A stretch of DNA of 64,000 bases from Earliella scabrosa (lineage: Eukaryota > Basidiomycota > Agaricomycetes > Polyporales > Polyporaceae): contig JABYQQ010000002.1 in assembly GCA_022605405.1 (NCBI GenBank), forward strand, positions 2,914,001 through 2,978,000, in the 5' to 3' direction. The notes beneath the pieces were generated by a model, which was not told where the DNA came from, searched no databases, and saw only the letters and a list, made by a program, of their open reading frames with translations. Positions within the stretch are counted from its first letter, which is position 1. Each line of letters opens with the position of its first letter. Both the position numbers and the translations under genes were made by a program. This document shows, piece by piece, positions 10,518 to 22,052 of the stretch.

Positions 10518-11828
10518 TTACAAATCAGAATGGGCGTGTCGCTGTACAGTGTCCGGAGGAGGCAGCGCGTTAACGTCGTTCTTTCCCCTCTTCCCAGGTA
10601 GGAGCTCAATAACTCGCTCCTCCTGAGCCCGCAGTCTTTCGTCTCCGAAGTACCGGTCACTCTCAAAGCTATAACACTCGAAACCGAGAGGCCAATTCAT
10701 GAGATGGTCAACATAGAAGGCGAGGCCCTTGGCAACTTCTGGAGTCTCGCATGGTAGAGCCAGTGCTTGGGGCCAGAGGTCCAAGGCAATGTCGACCCGC
10801 CTCTTGTGCTCCTCCGCCAACCACACCAGCGCTCCATCGAGGTCAACACTCTTCTCATGCATGACAACAGTGATGAAGTTGTGGCAGTCTCCTGTGGCTT
10901 GCTCCTTGTTGTACGACACCAGATCCTGCTCAAGGAGGATGGTGAGTGCGTATTCCGAAACTAACAACTTCAACCTACTCACGTTGTTCAGAAGAATCAA
11001 GTCTGATATAATCGAATGGAGGGACCGTATGAGAGGATGATCGATCACGTCTTCAGGCAGTCCTCCGACGATCAGGTTGGCAAACTCGAATGAGGGATTA
11101 ATCGCCCCAGTGAGCGTTCGCATTGACCAGTATTCCGCCAGCGGGCGCGTTCTTCCCTCCTCCCTGTCTTTTGCTTGTTCCACCACGGCTCCCAGATATT
11201 CTTCCATATGTCGTATGAAGCGGTGGCGGGCAATGCTGTTGCCGAACGACATTGCGCGACTCCAGAACCTGATAACCATATGAGTGCATGAAGCCTGAGT
11301 GTGATTCTTGAAAGTATGCTCACTGCCTCGTCACCTCGCCCATCACATGCTCCCCCTCGGGACGTTCTTTTTCGGGGCTCTTGAGCGCGTCCACAACCAT
11401 GCACCGCAATCTGGAAGTTGCATCCACGTCCGAGTCCATCTCATCGATGATATCATCAATGGCAAATAGGAAATTATAGTAGTCGCATGCTGCGCGGAAC
11501 TCCTCTATGGTAGCAAAATGAGTATAACGAGGTTGGAAAGTCAGCTCCGTAGAGGTTACACACCCTTTCCAAAAGTCGGGCCCATGAGGGCGGAAAACAG
11601 ACCTACATCGAGACCTGCATGAGCAAGAGGAGACAGCTGAGATTGCAAACGAGGGTACTAACCGATATTGCCGCGGTCGAACGTCTGTTGCAAATCGGGG
11701 GGGAATACATGGAATGAGGTGAACCAGCTTGCAGACTCCTGTGCGACCTCAGGGTAGAAAGGAGATATGCGACGGGGTAGCGGCCATTTGAGATCCATAA
11801 CTCTGGGAAGGTGGAGTACACGAGGCAT
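10518..11828 (-). CDS. Sesquiterpene synthase 3
   Basis: Class I sesquiterpene cyclase. Exons (minus): 11663-11828, 11564-11602, 11324-11504, 10983-11268, 10518-10925; 359 aa. The ATG at 11828-11826 starts MPRVLHLPRVMDLKWPLPRR. Motifs: DDIID (residues 85-89), NDLVSYNKE (224-232, assembled over intron 4), RY pair 315-316. Exon 3 is 6 nt longer and exon 4 is 3 nt longer than in the two paralogues (an extra Gly in IVGGLPEDV), all in frame. Its 3' end lies only about 110 bp from the 3' end of the dead 7-TM copy, convergent to it. It is closest to copy 2 in unit layout. Predicted substrate farnesyl diphosphate; product unknown. Confidence 0.92.
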
Positions 11829-12019
11829 GATGATACCAGTCGAGGCAGATCGAGCCACTACTTGGCAGAGATTCTCCATAGCTGCTCTCATATAGGCCGC
11901 ACAACATGGTTTGGCAAGCCTGAGAGATGATCTTTTTAGATCAACGCCATATCCTGTACCGATATCGGTGATGTGAAATTTCATCCAGGCTCTTCTCTGC
12001 ATGGACATGTGAGCTCGTC
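11829..12019. promoter_or_regulatory. Upstream region of terpene synthase 3
   Basis: Non-coding stretch before the synthase ATG. Part of it is shared with the upstream of synthase 2. No specific binding site is claimed. Confidence 0.35.
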
Positions 12020-13215
12020 ACATCAACCTCTCCATCCTGTGGCGTCCGGCTGGGGAAGCCTGCGTCTGTGCTAGCCAATACCGTTGGATTCCTTTTGGAC
12101 ATACGCCACAGTGAGTCGTCTCCAGTGATAGAGTCGCGTACGTCCATGCCGTGCGGTGACACTGACCTGCCCTGTATCTCCGCTGCCGCGACGCACCCCC
12201 ACCCAGAAGAACAAGGAGCACATCTGCCGAACACGGCTCCATCTGACGAGGGAAATGTATACCCTCCTTTGCACGCCAATTCGCATCATCTCCACAACCA
12301 CCACGCTGTCACAGCATTCATGACAGGGTCTTTCTCGGCAGCGCCGGCGACGACTCGACAATAGCATGCATGAGCACATTACTGGCGAGCCCATCATTCA
12401 TATGACTCGCCAGAGACGCGTTTTTAGTGATAGAAGACCTGCAGGAGGCGTGGAAGCAACGCTCACAGCACAAGCATTCTATCACGCAGCTCGTCGCTGC
12501 CCAAGGACCTGTCTGCCACCGACGTGCAAACTCTCGATGCTGGCAGGCCTCCAGGGTACTTGGACTTCTACTTCCAGCGGGAATATGATCGAGGATGCAT
12601 CCCACGGTATCGAGCATCCCTTGTGAATTAGCGATGCTAACTCGGAGGATCGAGTAAGATACGATGACGACCACGTACGGCGAAATTAGTGATGCATATG
12701 AGCGCTGAGGATGCCTAGTCACTCCTAATAGATTAGTGCGCTGGACAATATTCACGCAAAGTCCTGGTTCCAGAGTCGTAAGCGGTCAATTGACAATTCG
12801 GGGTGCCGGAGGGGTGTTGAACTTATGCGCGCAGTTGACCTGCCTGAATTATATAGAGTGGTAGCGAATATCAAACACCTCTAGAGACATTGCAAAACAA
12901 TCAGCCTATGCAGAGCTACGTCTTTAAGTGCGAACTACCTTGACTCAGAAATCTAACTTAGTCTCATACTTACCGATGGTCGTCCATGTACGAGGTCGGA
13001 GGGACACAAACCCTCCCATGAAGTTTCGGCATGTTGCCGCAAGTTGAATTGAGCGCCTAGAGCGTGAGAAGACACACAAGCAAAGCATAACAGAGGCGGC
13101 GCGTCCGTGCCGCCGTCGCGATTGGCTTGCCTCCAACTCCCGAGTCCGTCGTCGAATCTCAGTCTCGAAATACTCTCAGACTCTACATCAATGCTGCTAG
13201 AGCTTAGCTCAGGTT
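12020..13215 (-). repeat. Degenerate block B of the repeated terpene-synthase unit
   Basis: Diverged counterpart of 6380-7505. On the minus strand a possible ATG near 13024 (MPKLHGRVCVPPTSYMDDHR) precedes a good donor (gtaagtatgag), but later pieces do not form an uninterrupted chain. It occupies the same place between a terpene synthase and a 7-TM gene as block A. No function is assigned. Confidence 0.5.
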
Positions 13216-13820
13216 GAACTCAAATACTTAGTATGCGATGGAGCGACTAGCCGCGGCCTGCTGGATGGACTCGAAGATACAAACTTGGTGGTCATGTAGG
13301 AAGTGAGTTCTTGCCGTCCACGCGTGTGGGGACATGGTGTGGGGTGAGTGTATGTGGCTTGGGATGTCACTGCTTGTCATTCTGATCCCACTACACATTC
13401 TCTCATAAGCGTGCGCGGTGCTAGTCACAAGCAATGTCCCGTTAAGTTTAGAACTCATGGTCTCGCGCCAAAGACACACTATAGTGAGCTTACTCCACTT
13501 TCACTTTCTGTTGCATCTCATTCGCGCCGCGCTCGTCCTGCCGTATCACTCACTAGCTCCACCCCCATTTTTATCTGCCATGTGCCGGTCTACGTATAGA
13601 TGGCCGTCGAACTCCAGTTCCAGCATCTCCGGTGGCACTACGTGGTTCGCATCGGCTGCTGGTCCCGCATTCCCCGCCCTACTTCTTTGCTCCGGCGCGT
13701 CGACCACTGCAACAAACGCTTCGCTGCCAAGCTCTCATCCAGCTGGCTACACGACCGCCCCGGGCACGACTCACGACTCACGAAGCACTCTCCGCTTGAG
13801 ATACCCGCGAACGCTGCGCG
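13216..13820. other. Upstream region of the intact 7-TM gene
   Basis: 13250-13345 is shared with 8825-8920 of the first unit; the following ~440 bp (13345-13785) exist only here and end just before the ATG at 13821. Overlapping ORFs in this stretch (13418-14116 and 13600-13824) run out of frame with the membrane gene and look fortuitous. This region is the likely promoter. Confidence 0.45.
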
Positions 13821-15332
13821 ATGATCAACATCATCACCGTCAACCTCGTCTCGGGATTCCTCGAGTTCACGCTCTTCGGCATATTCATTATCCTCTCTTT
13901 CGCCTCGCTCATCCTCCTCATCCGGCGTCATCGCACCGCGTCCGCCGCCGATCGCAACCCGCTCTCGTCCGACTCGAGCACACCCAGCTCCGTGCGCAAG
14001 GTGCGACGATGGGCTCTCGAGGGGTGGAGGCTGAGGAAGTCCCCGCTGGTCATTGCGAACGTGCTCCTCATGTTCACTGTCAGCATCGTACGTGCTATTC
14101 CTGCTCTACGCTATGAGCGTTGACAGCTGACGGGTTTGTTCGGGCGGCGTACAGCACTTTGTGTTCTCGGCGCAACGCCTGGTGGCGGCGGTCATAAGAC
14201 ACGACGGCGGTGCGCCCACCATTGCGTTCCTAATCGATCTGCGTGAGAGGACGCAGGTCGCGCGGCTCGTCCTGCTCGTGATCGCCATGTTCATTGGCGA
14301 CGTCGTCATAGTTAGTCCCGATTACATATTTTACGTGCTACGCTGGATACGCGCTGACTGTTCTGCCAGACGTATCGTGTATGGCTCGTCTGGGGCCAGC
14401 TCTTGTCGATTACAGCGTTCCCGATCCTCACCGTCATCGGCGTCATAGGTGCGCGTTCTCAGCTAACGATCGGGTGGGGCGTACATGCTGATGAGATGTG
14501 CCACCAGTCGCGGGGAGCGGCATGATCCATCAGTTCACGGTGTCGACCTCTGATGTTGGCGTGTTCACCGCCGCGGTCAGCCCTTGGATCACAGCGACAT
14601 GCGTGATGACGGTGTGGTACGTCGATTGCGCGTGTACTCGCTACGTCCAGGTCTCACGCAATCTCCAGCACCAACGTCTATGGCACGGTCGTGATCGCTT
14701 GGCGGGTCTGGGACTCGAACAGGGTGCTGAGACGCACCGGAATCCTCGAAGGCGGACGCAATATTCTTGTGAGTCTCTCCTGCGACCAGTACCGCGCACA
14801 TTGCCTGAGCCTCTGTTCCAGGAAGGCATGGCTATCTTCATTGAGAGCGCAGCACTGTGGACGTACGTACACTTACTTCTCCATCATGAGTCGAACTGAC
14901 TTCCCTAATTCCTTCCAATCAACTGACACCAGGTCTTGGGTCATCCTCTATCTCGTCTGGTATCTCATCGGCTCGCCTCTCGAGGCCATCGGGTCGGGGA
15001 CCGCGCCAGTGATGATCGGCATCACCTTCACGCTCATTACGGTCCGTGTCGGGCTCGGGTGGGGCCAGGAGTCGAAGCCGGCGTCGTCGAGCATGCGCTG
15101 GGCGATGCCGTCGGGCTCGTTTGGCATCGTAAGAGGACAGAAGCGCGGTCTCCGGCCGCAGGCGATCTCGCTATCGGTCACGCGGACTGTCGAGCACGAT
15201 TGGGACAATTCCGGCGGCGTGGACAGGGACAGGGATGGAGAGAGTTCGTTCGCGGTTGCGGTCGACGCGAAGAAGACAAGCTCCGAGGGCTCGCCGCACC
15301 ACTCGGATGGCAAGATTGGGGCGCACGTCTGA
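13821..15332 (+). CDS. 7-TM membrane protein, basidiomycete-specific family
   Basis: Exons: 13821-14087, 14155-14310, 14370-14448, 14508-14616, 14669-14768, 14822-14862, 14933-15332; 383 aa, phases all consistent. By eye, hydrophobic helices lie near residues 10-34, 73-93, 121-142, 148-170, 185-215, 237-262 and 268-288, then a ~95-residue hydrophilic, probably cytoplasmic tail. TYRVWLVWG at the start of helix 4 and IGITFTLITVRVGLG in helix 7 match a greatly expanded family of uncharacterised membrane proteins in Agaricomycetes. The function is unknown; a receptor or scaffold is possible but not shown. It lies in tandem with terpene synthase 3 and has a dead sister at 8966-10408. Confidence 0.85.
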
Positions 15333-15962
15333 GCGCGCGGGTCTCCGCTTCGCGCTTGAGCACACCAGCTATTTCGAGCGTTGTCCCGCCGAACGCTCGA
15401 CGCTTCTGCCGCTTCCGGGTCCCGCGACCAGCCCAAGTCCTGCGTCTCCGGAAGATTGACGCTGCCGCAACGTTCTCGCGCTGTGGAGAGCGCGACGTCT
15501 TCGATCTGGATCTTTTGAGCAATGTTCGCCCGCTATTCTGTTATGTTCTGGCTGTGCATGTGCGCTCTCCTGTTCTATCTTTCGCGTTGGAGCTTTCGTT
15601 GATGACTGTGTTATGATATTGCAAAGTTCAGACCCTTGAACGTGCTCCACTCTTCTCTGATACGGCGTGCTGCAGGTGTTTGAGTTCGGGACTTACTGCG
15701 CGCGAGGTCTTCCATACCACCCCACCAAACCGCCTTCACAGCGCAGCCTTGCCATCTCCGCTGCGGCATGACGTACCTCCACGAAAAACGAGCAGTTCGT
15801 CTGCCAAATGCGGCGCGACACGCTGACTAGCCGACACCGGACGGAACTCTATCTTGCCTCCCCCAATCGTCCGACTCACGCCATCCCCACGCGTTGTCCG
15901 CATCCACCACGACCTCGACGACAACGGCGGCGGCGGCGGCGACAACACCTTGAACGGCGACG
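15333..15962. other. Intergenic, upstream of the lipase-like gene
   Basis: GC-rich sequence with ORFs in several frames (for example 14936-15616 plus) that overlap the 7-TM tail and lack recognisable domains. It probably contains the promoter of the alpha/beta hydrolase. Confidence 0.4.
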
Positions 15963-17303
15963 ATGAGCTCCAGCACGCCTCCTCACCCACCATTCACCGA
16001 CGCCTGGCTCCCCGGGGCCGACGGGACTTCGTTCTACACACGCACCTATCCCGCGTCTCCCGCCCGAGCCGTCCTCCTCTTCGTGCACGGCTTCGCCGAG
16101 TACGTCGCGCGCTACGAGTGGGCGCACAGTCTCTACGCCGCGCGCGGTGTCGCGGTCTTTGCATTCGACCAGCGCGGGTTCGGGCGGACAGGCATGGACG
16201 AAGCGCACCGGAGTGCCGGGAGCACGTACTGCCGCACGAGCTGGCGCGAGCAGTTTGCGGACATTGAGTGGTGGCTGGGGCATGTGCGGCGGACGTGGCC
16301 GGGCGTGCCGGTGTTCTTGATGGGGCACTCGATGGTATGTATATTCTGCGATTGATATGGGTGGACGTCGCTGATGTGTATGTGGGTGTGTGTGTGCAGG
16401 GTGGAGGGCTGTCGTTGGGCTTCGCGACGCGTGCGGCACCGCCGCCGAATCCGGAGAGCGTGTCGATACTCGCGGGTGTGATCGCGACCAGTCCGCTGCT
16501 CGTCCAGCCGGATCCTGTACCGCGGCCGCTGCGGTTCATCGCGGGCATGGTCGGGATGGTGTTCCCGACGTTGCTCGTTCCGGCTCCGGTGAACTCTGCG
16601 GTGAGTATATGCATGTCTGTGAGCGCTCGAGGGCGCATATAGGGTGCTGGATGCTGATGCTTGGAATGGGGTTGGTCAGTCACTCACGCATGACCCCGCG
16701 GTGAATGAAGCGAACGAGAATGACCCGTTGTGTCCTAAGACTGTTGGTGTGAAGGCTCTGGGGGAGGTGCTGTCAGGGGTACGTACTCTTGGCGTGCCTT
16801 CGGTCATGTCGATACAGCGAGCTGACGAAAGGGCTCTGTTCGATAGTGCGAGCAGATCTTGTGGAACGACTACAAGCGGTGGCCGCGCGAGCTTCCGGTA
16901 CGCGTTGACCACCGTGTTCGACTTTACGATGACGCGTCTAATGAAGCACTCGATCGCAGGTGCTGCTCGTGCATGGAACCTCCGACAAGGTAGGCGGGCA
17001 CCGCTATGGCACGGGCGACAGCGGTGTTGACTAATGACCTGCTAGATCACCTCGTGTCGGGCGTCGCAGGAGTTGTACGAGAAGCTCGAGGCGGATGACA
17101 AGCAGCTCAAGCTATACGAGGTACGTCATTGGCCCTTCTCATACTCGGGCCTGAGGCGAATGACCAGATGCTGATGGGCGATACAGGACGGATACCACGA
17201 GCTCGTGCATGAGCCCGACGGCGTAAAGGAGAAATTCGTGGACGAGTGCATCTCTTGGATCTTGAAGCGCGTCGGAGAGGGCGAGGTCGCAGCAAAGTTG
17301 TAG
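15963..17303 (+). CDS. Monoacylglycerol lipase-like alpha/beta hydrolase
   Basis: Serine hydrolase of the monoglyceride lipase family (yeast Yju3 type), expected to release fatty acid from monoacylglycerols in the cytosol or on lipid droplets. Exons: 15963-16334, 16400-16600, 16680-16778, 16856-16897, 16960-16989, 17046-17120, 17187-17303; 311 aa. Exon 4 could start at 16853, adding one Gln. Features: oxyanion-hole HGFAEYVARYEW (residues 43-54); nucleophile elbow GHSMGGG, which is completed only by splicing at 16334/16400; acid residue in VLLVHGTSD (exon 5); catalytic His in DGYHELVHE (exon 7). All three catalytic residues are present and the length is normal. The short exons 4 and 5 (42 and 30 nt) are unusual but keep the phase. 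Confidence 0.92.
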
Positions 17304-18273
17304 GACTTCGATTGCGGGCAGGACCAGTGCGTGATAAGCTTAAGGTTGTGACCTCTTGACGCTGGTTGGAGGTATGCTTCACCTGATTCGATCGCAACGT
17401 TTGCGGCTATCCAGTTCGCTCGATTGTCAAGCTAGTCGGACCAAGGTTTTCATACCAATGGGAGCATTGGTTCCCTCTCCGAGTCGTTCGCGTCGTCGAC
17501 CAGCGGTCATGGGTCAGGACGGACCATGCAAGGTGCATCTATCGGTCGATGCCTCCAAACATAGCCCATGCGGCTGTGTGTGCGCCTCACAATACTGCAG
17601 CGCCGAACTTCACGAGGACTTCGACCTCGAAAATAGTCTAGCGAAGAGAGCAGTTGGGCGCGAGATAGAGAGGCCATGCGTCAACTCGTAGCGCGCGATG
17701 CACTTGGCGAAGTCTAGCTCGAAGAGCAGAACCGTCTAGTGAGAAGCAGGATAGTAGCGGGTGTATTACAAAAGTTAGGGCTGAGCGCTGAGACCCGTCT
17801 CAAGACCCGGTCGTGTGGAGCCAGGCATGGGGACTTTGAGGATTGGAGTGGGGTGTCAATTAGGTGGTGTCCGTCGTAGTCTTATTTCAGGGGAAAGGGA
17901 GACAATGCTCATATGAGATCGCCGAGGCGGCTAACTGCAGTGCTTGTCGTGACATTGCGTCGGGAGCCCCACACTTGACAGATTATCACCCGGTGAACCC
18001 AATACGACAGAGCGTTAGTGCGTGCGGGCGACTTAGCTTTTTTCTTAGGCCGCCTGACATCGGAGGCTCTCCATCGGATTCAGGCTGAAGCTCCTTGCGG
18101 GAGGCGGTTCTGGCGCCTGGTTCCTTCCGCAAAGTTTCAACCTACGGTCTCCAACCGGACTTCCAGCGACACTACATCAACATCGCTGGCTGCCCCGTTC
18201 TATGTTTGACGCCCCAGACAGCATATTTATCTCGAAAGCCATCTTCAGTAACGCACCACTCCCACTTACAGCT
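17304..18273. other. Intergenic, no gene recognised
   Basis: About 970 bp between the lipase stop and the next DUF6534-like gene. The open frames present (for example 17356-17691 plus) carry no domain and have atypical composition. I see no repeat or RNA gene here. Confidence 0.45.
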
Positions 18274-20283
18274 ATGAGTTCCTCCACCAGCAACTTACTG
18301 GTCACCGAAGTCGAGGCGCTGCTCCTCGGCGCTATGATTGCGTCGATGTAGTCATGAGCTCTACTACTGCTTCACCACCAATCGAGCTGACTTTTATATA
18401 GGATTTACGGTCTAACGCTGCTCCAGACATTCTCGTTCTTTCGTTCTCGTGAACAAAGCAATACCAAGTGCTATTTGCGGATTTTTGTGAGTACGAGTAT
18501 GATCTTCTGATTGACACACGTATACACCCGTCACCTTGTCCTCGTAGGTGACCGCGTTATTGTGAGTCCGTCTGAACCCTCGTTCTCCGTTGAACACTAC
18601 ATGTACTGTGATTTCTAGTGTTTTCGATAGCCTACATCAGGCTCTCGTCATCCATATAACGTATACTTATGTGACAATGGCCTTGAGAGACCCTTTGGCT
18701 TCGACTCTTCTCTGGTGCGTATGTCTATGGCCATACAGGTACCTTCCCTAATCATCGTTGCAAACAGGAGCGCGTCGGTAAGTAGCGTTGCACATGGTAG
18801 TCGGGCGATCCAATCTACAATAGACCCAGCTGATGATTCTCACCTTGTTCCAAGTAGCTCGAGCTCACTGTTAACGTGAGAGCGTGTCCCCTTTCAGATC
18901 AGTATATATCACTGAAGTCTAATGGACACACAGGCAATTCTCAAGTTCATGTTCGATGGCTTTCTGACATACAGACTGTTCAGATGTGTGTTCTTCAAGT
19001 CCTACCTCCCGCTGATATTTCTAACATCGGACATCAGTGAACACGAACAAATACATTGTTGCGTTCTCGGTAAGGGTGTCTTGTATGCACCACTGATATA
19101 TGCTCACATGCACATGCGCTTGTGCCAGGCACTCCTGTCTCTCGCCGATTTCGGTACATAGTTGTTTCGCCCCCATGGGAACGTCGTGACATGATTCTAA
19201 CTAGTGATTCCTTGTGGTAGGAGCGGATCTCGGTAAGTGCGAGCTTCACGTATGTGTAGCTCTCGGCGCACATTAAGAACGGACATACTGGGGCAGCGCT
19301 TGGGATACGTAGGTCGGTATGAGATTACTCCGCGACGTGACCTCATTCTGATGCCTCTTCAGTTTCCAGTTCTCCAGCATAGTCGTCTCGCAGGCCGTTC
19401 TGAGGGTCAGTAACCCGTTGGGTTACACTTTGAAAAGATCATAATGATCTCCCCGAATCCACAGAACAACATATACGTTGAACTATCTATCAGCACTTTT
19501 GCAAGTTTGTTCCTCTCAGTGTGCTTGGGTCACAAGCTGTACAACATGCGCACCGGACTTCAAAGGTATACTGTTTGACCTTGCATTGCCGATCATGTGT
19601 CTGAACATCAGCATCAGGACGAATGATCTTGTCACAAGGATCATTGTGCTCGTTATCACGACTGGAGCGCTTTGCGCGTATGTTCACCAACCTGGCATCT
19701 TCCTATATACTATGACTGAGTCAACGTCGCATCAGCTTTTTCAACTTACTCGACTTGATCATGGTAAGCGTTTCATGGCTTGGTCTAGACTGACTAACTT
19801 TGGTAGACTGACAACGACTCAATTAGTTCATTCATGGCTCTGTACTTTCTGGCCCCGTCTTCTCCTTTTTCATATCAAAACGTGAATGCTGCAGAACATG
19901 CTGGTCCTAATAGCCCACACTGACAATTGTCACTCTAGTGTACGCCAACGCGTTGCTCTCAAGGTGAGAAATCCGCCTTCTATAGGTCTTGTCAGAAGTA
20001 ACAAGATTTGACTGGTAGCCTGAACGTGCGAGAGTACTTCCGCGGCGTGTCCGATGGCAACTGCACCACAGTCACCAACACAATACACCTCTCACAGTTC
20101 AACACCTCTCATCGTATCAACCTGGATCAACCCGACCCTCCTGCGCTGGATACAGATACTTCTGCCACCAAGGATCAAGGGCCTGATATCGCGGTGGGAT
20201 CGCGGGAGGTACGTTCTTACGATAGGCAGCAGAACCATTGTGACAACTTGGTTGTAGAGCCCAAGTCCTTCACAGATCGTTGA
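18274..20283 (+). CDS. DUF6534-like membrane protein gene
   Basis: Exons recovered with correct phase: 18274-18347, 18402-18486, 18548-18561 (14 nt), 18619-18714, 18768-18777 (10 nt). The start reads MSSSTSNLLVTEVEALLLGA, then a YGLTLLQTFSFF helix and FVFDSLHQALVIH. Towards the 3' end, a donor after LYNMRTGLQ and an acceptor before SIRTNDLVTRIIVLV recreate the DUF6534 signature; VYANALLSS and LNVREYF follow across another intron and the frame closes at 20281-20283. Exons between about 18780 and 19470 could not be joined with certainty, so internal damage is possible. The first five exons have the same phases as the gene at the left edge. The copia element lies 140 bp downstream. Confidence 0.65.
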
Positions 20284-20422
20284 CACTGTCTAAAGGTCAC
20301 AAATCAGTCGGAAGAGGGCGTTATGTAGCTACAGCAGAGCTCGTGAGAGAACGGATCGTTGTTGTCAGTATTGGAGGTACGGTTCTGAATACATGCCGCA
20401 GAACAACAAAGGAAGAAATATG

Positions 20423-21002
20423 TGTTGAACTTAGGGTTATCCGGCACTGTCCGGACCGATATGTCCCCATATGGACTTGTGGCTATGCGTTCACATGACG
20501 CACAGCATGGGCTATGCTTCTTCGTTACTATATATAGATAACTCTGCATCTGTACGATAGTTCTTTCTTTCCGGACTTTACCTCTACGTACCAGTGCGTT
20601 CTACGATGTTCCGGATAGTTCCAGACCTTATGTCTGACTCAGACTTGGTGCTCATCCTCGCGTCATACTGACTCATCCTCGCACCATAGCCTCGTATGCC
20701 TCTTACTCATCGTCTTGTGGCTAACATGTGACTGCTTTCTACGCTTACTCAGCTACCTTCCCTCTCTCTATATAAGCAGCTCACATTTCGCCTCTGCTCT
20801 TCAGTCGTTCGCTCACTGACTGAAGAGTAAGTCTTATACATACATATGCTCTCTACTTACTTACTGACTAAGTACTTGTAGTCTCTCTCTGTTCGACTTA
20901 CAGGTACTTATCTATGCAATATAGTCGTTCGCTCACTGACTGAAGATCTCTCTCTGTTCGACTTACAGTCGGCTCCCAGCCTTCCAGGTCTGAAGTTCAT
21001 CA
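20423..21002 (+). repeat. 5' LTR of the copia element
   Basis: 580 bp, TG...CA ends. It contains a tatataagcag TATA-like box (near 20770-20785) and an internal ~33-bp direct repeat (tcgttcgctcactgactgaaga at two positions near 20810 and 20925), both inside the likely U3/R region. It matches the 3' LTR along its whole length by eye. Confidence 0.95.
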
Positions 21003-21019
21003 GGTTATGAGCCCTGCGC
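21003..21019 (-). other. Primer binding site, half-tRNA initiator-Met type
   Basis: The 17 nt directly after the 5' LTR, GGTTATGAGCCCTGCGC, are the exact reverse complement of the anticodon-stem region of yeast initiator tRNA-Met (GCGCAGGGCTCATAACC), not of a tRNA 3' end. This is the half-tRNA priming known from Drosophila copia and yeast Ty5, in which a cleaved initiator tRNA starts minus-strand DNA synthesis. Confidence 0.85.
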
Positions 21020-21515
21020 TCTGACCGGTTGCTACTTCGTCGACATCTTCGTGCGCACACCTCTCTCTTCGTCGACTCTCTGCCCGTGCTCCCTCCATCT
21101 TTCCTCACCTCTTGACTGTGCCCGCCGACACTGCTGCCAGGGGGACATTCCTGCGCTCGTGACGCAGCCCTGAGCGCTTTTGTTTAGTTGTCGCGTAGCT
21201 AAGTACTGTTGTACAGCCTGTTGTGCTCTCGAGGCATTTGGGCTTTCAGGTATCCCTCTGCCAGGCCACGCACTTGCGCCCGCCAGCAGTTGTATCCGGG
21301 GTGCTTATCACCTTTGGAGACGGAGGACAACCGTGTGGACCCTCCTTACCGTACCCTTTGCTCTCGTATAGCTACTATAGTCTTTCTGGGCACAGTTGGC
21401 AACTTCTATCCAGATTGTCGGGATCTCCAGCTTCCTGACTCTCTTGGCTCGCCTCAATAGGTGTTCCCCATCTACCGTTTCGCACGTGGCATCGTCAATC
21501 ATCGCACCCTTCTAG

Positions 21516-22052
21516 ACCACAGTTTTGGAGCCGACACCAGCATCTCCTCCCTCTGAGGCGGAAGTCGAGGATCTGATTGACTCCCAGTCGTCATCTGATT
21601 CCTCTGACTACGTACCCACTGCCGATTCTTGCCGGGATCGTCCTCACATCCTAGACGAGGAGTTCCCTTCGGACTCTCATCTCCATTCGGACGGCTTCTG
21701 GTACAACTGTAACCGAGAACTTTGTCCTCATCGGTACAACGGAGTCTGACCCGAAAAATATCCTGGCACATTCAAGTGGGCTCTTCCATCACCCGATCAG
21801 GAGGATTTCCTTGCTGGAGTCAACACTGCCCTTCCAGTCGCATCAGACACACCCTATACCACTCCTCTTCCTTTCATCGTCCTAATCCCTCCTACTCCGG
21901 AGGTTATCCCTGAGCCATTCGAGACTCTCCCTCCTCCTCTCGTCGAGTTACCTCCTCCTATCGCAACACCGCTTCCGCCGGTCACACCGGTAACAACATC
22001 TGTAGACTTCTCGGAGGACTATCTCGACTCATCGCACTTTCTCTTATCAATC
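21516..22052 (+). other. Open leader in frame with gag-pol, broken by one UGA
   Basis: From 21516 to the gag-pol ATG at 22053 the frame is open except for a single TGA at 21747-21749. The first part is acidic and Ser-rich, the second is Pro-rich (LPPPLVELPPPIATPLPP) and runs directly into gag. No ATG occurs in this frame before 22053, but an acceptor-like cccttctag lies just before 21516. It may be an N-terminal gag extension reached by splicing and stop readthrough, or a remnant of such a region after a nonsense mutation. Confidence 0.5.

Noticed and set aside
13418..14116. 232-codon plus ORF overlapping the first exon of the 7-TM gene
   Set aside because: Arg/Ser/Pro-rich translation in the wrong frame; the frame ATG 13821 gives recognisable transmembrane helices and spliced homology.
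14936..15616. 226-codon plus ORF over the 7-TM C-terminus
   Set aside because: Out-of-frame reading of the GC-rich tail; no domain.
18715..18738. A 24-nt intron (gtgcgt...catacag) in the DUF6534-like gene at 18274
   Set aside because: Too short, and it leads to a stop; the acceptor at 18767 gives a normal 53-nt intron and the conserved 10-nt exon.
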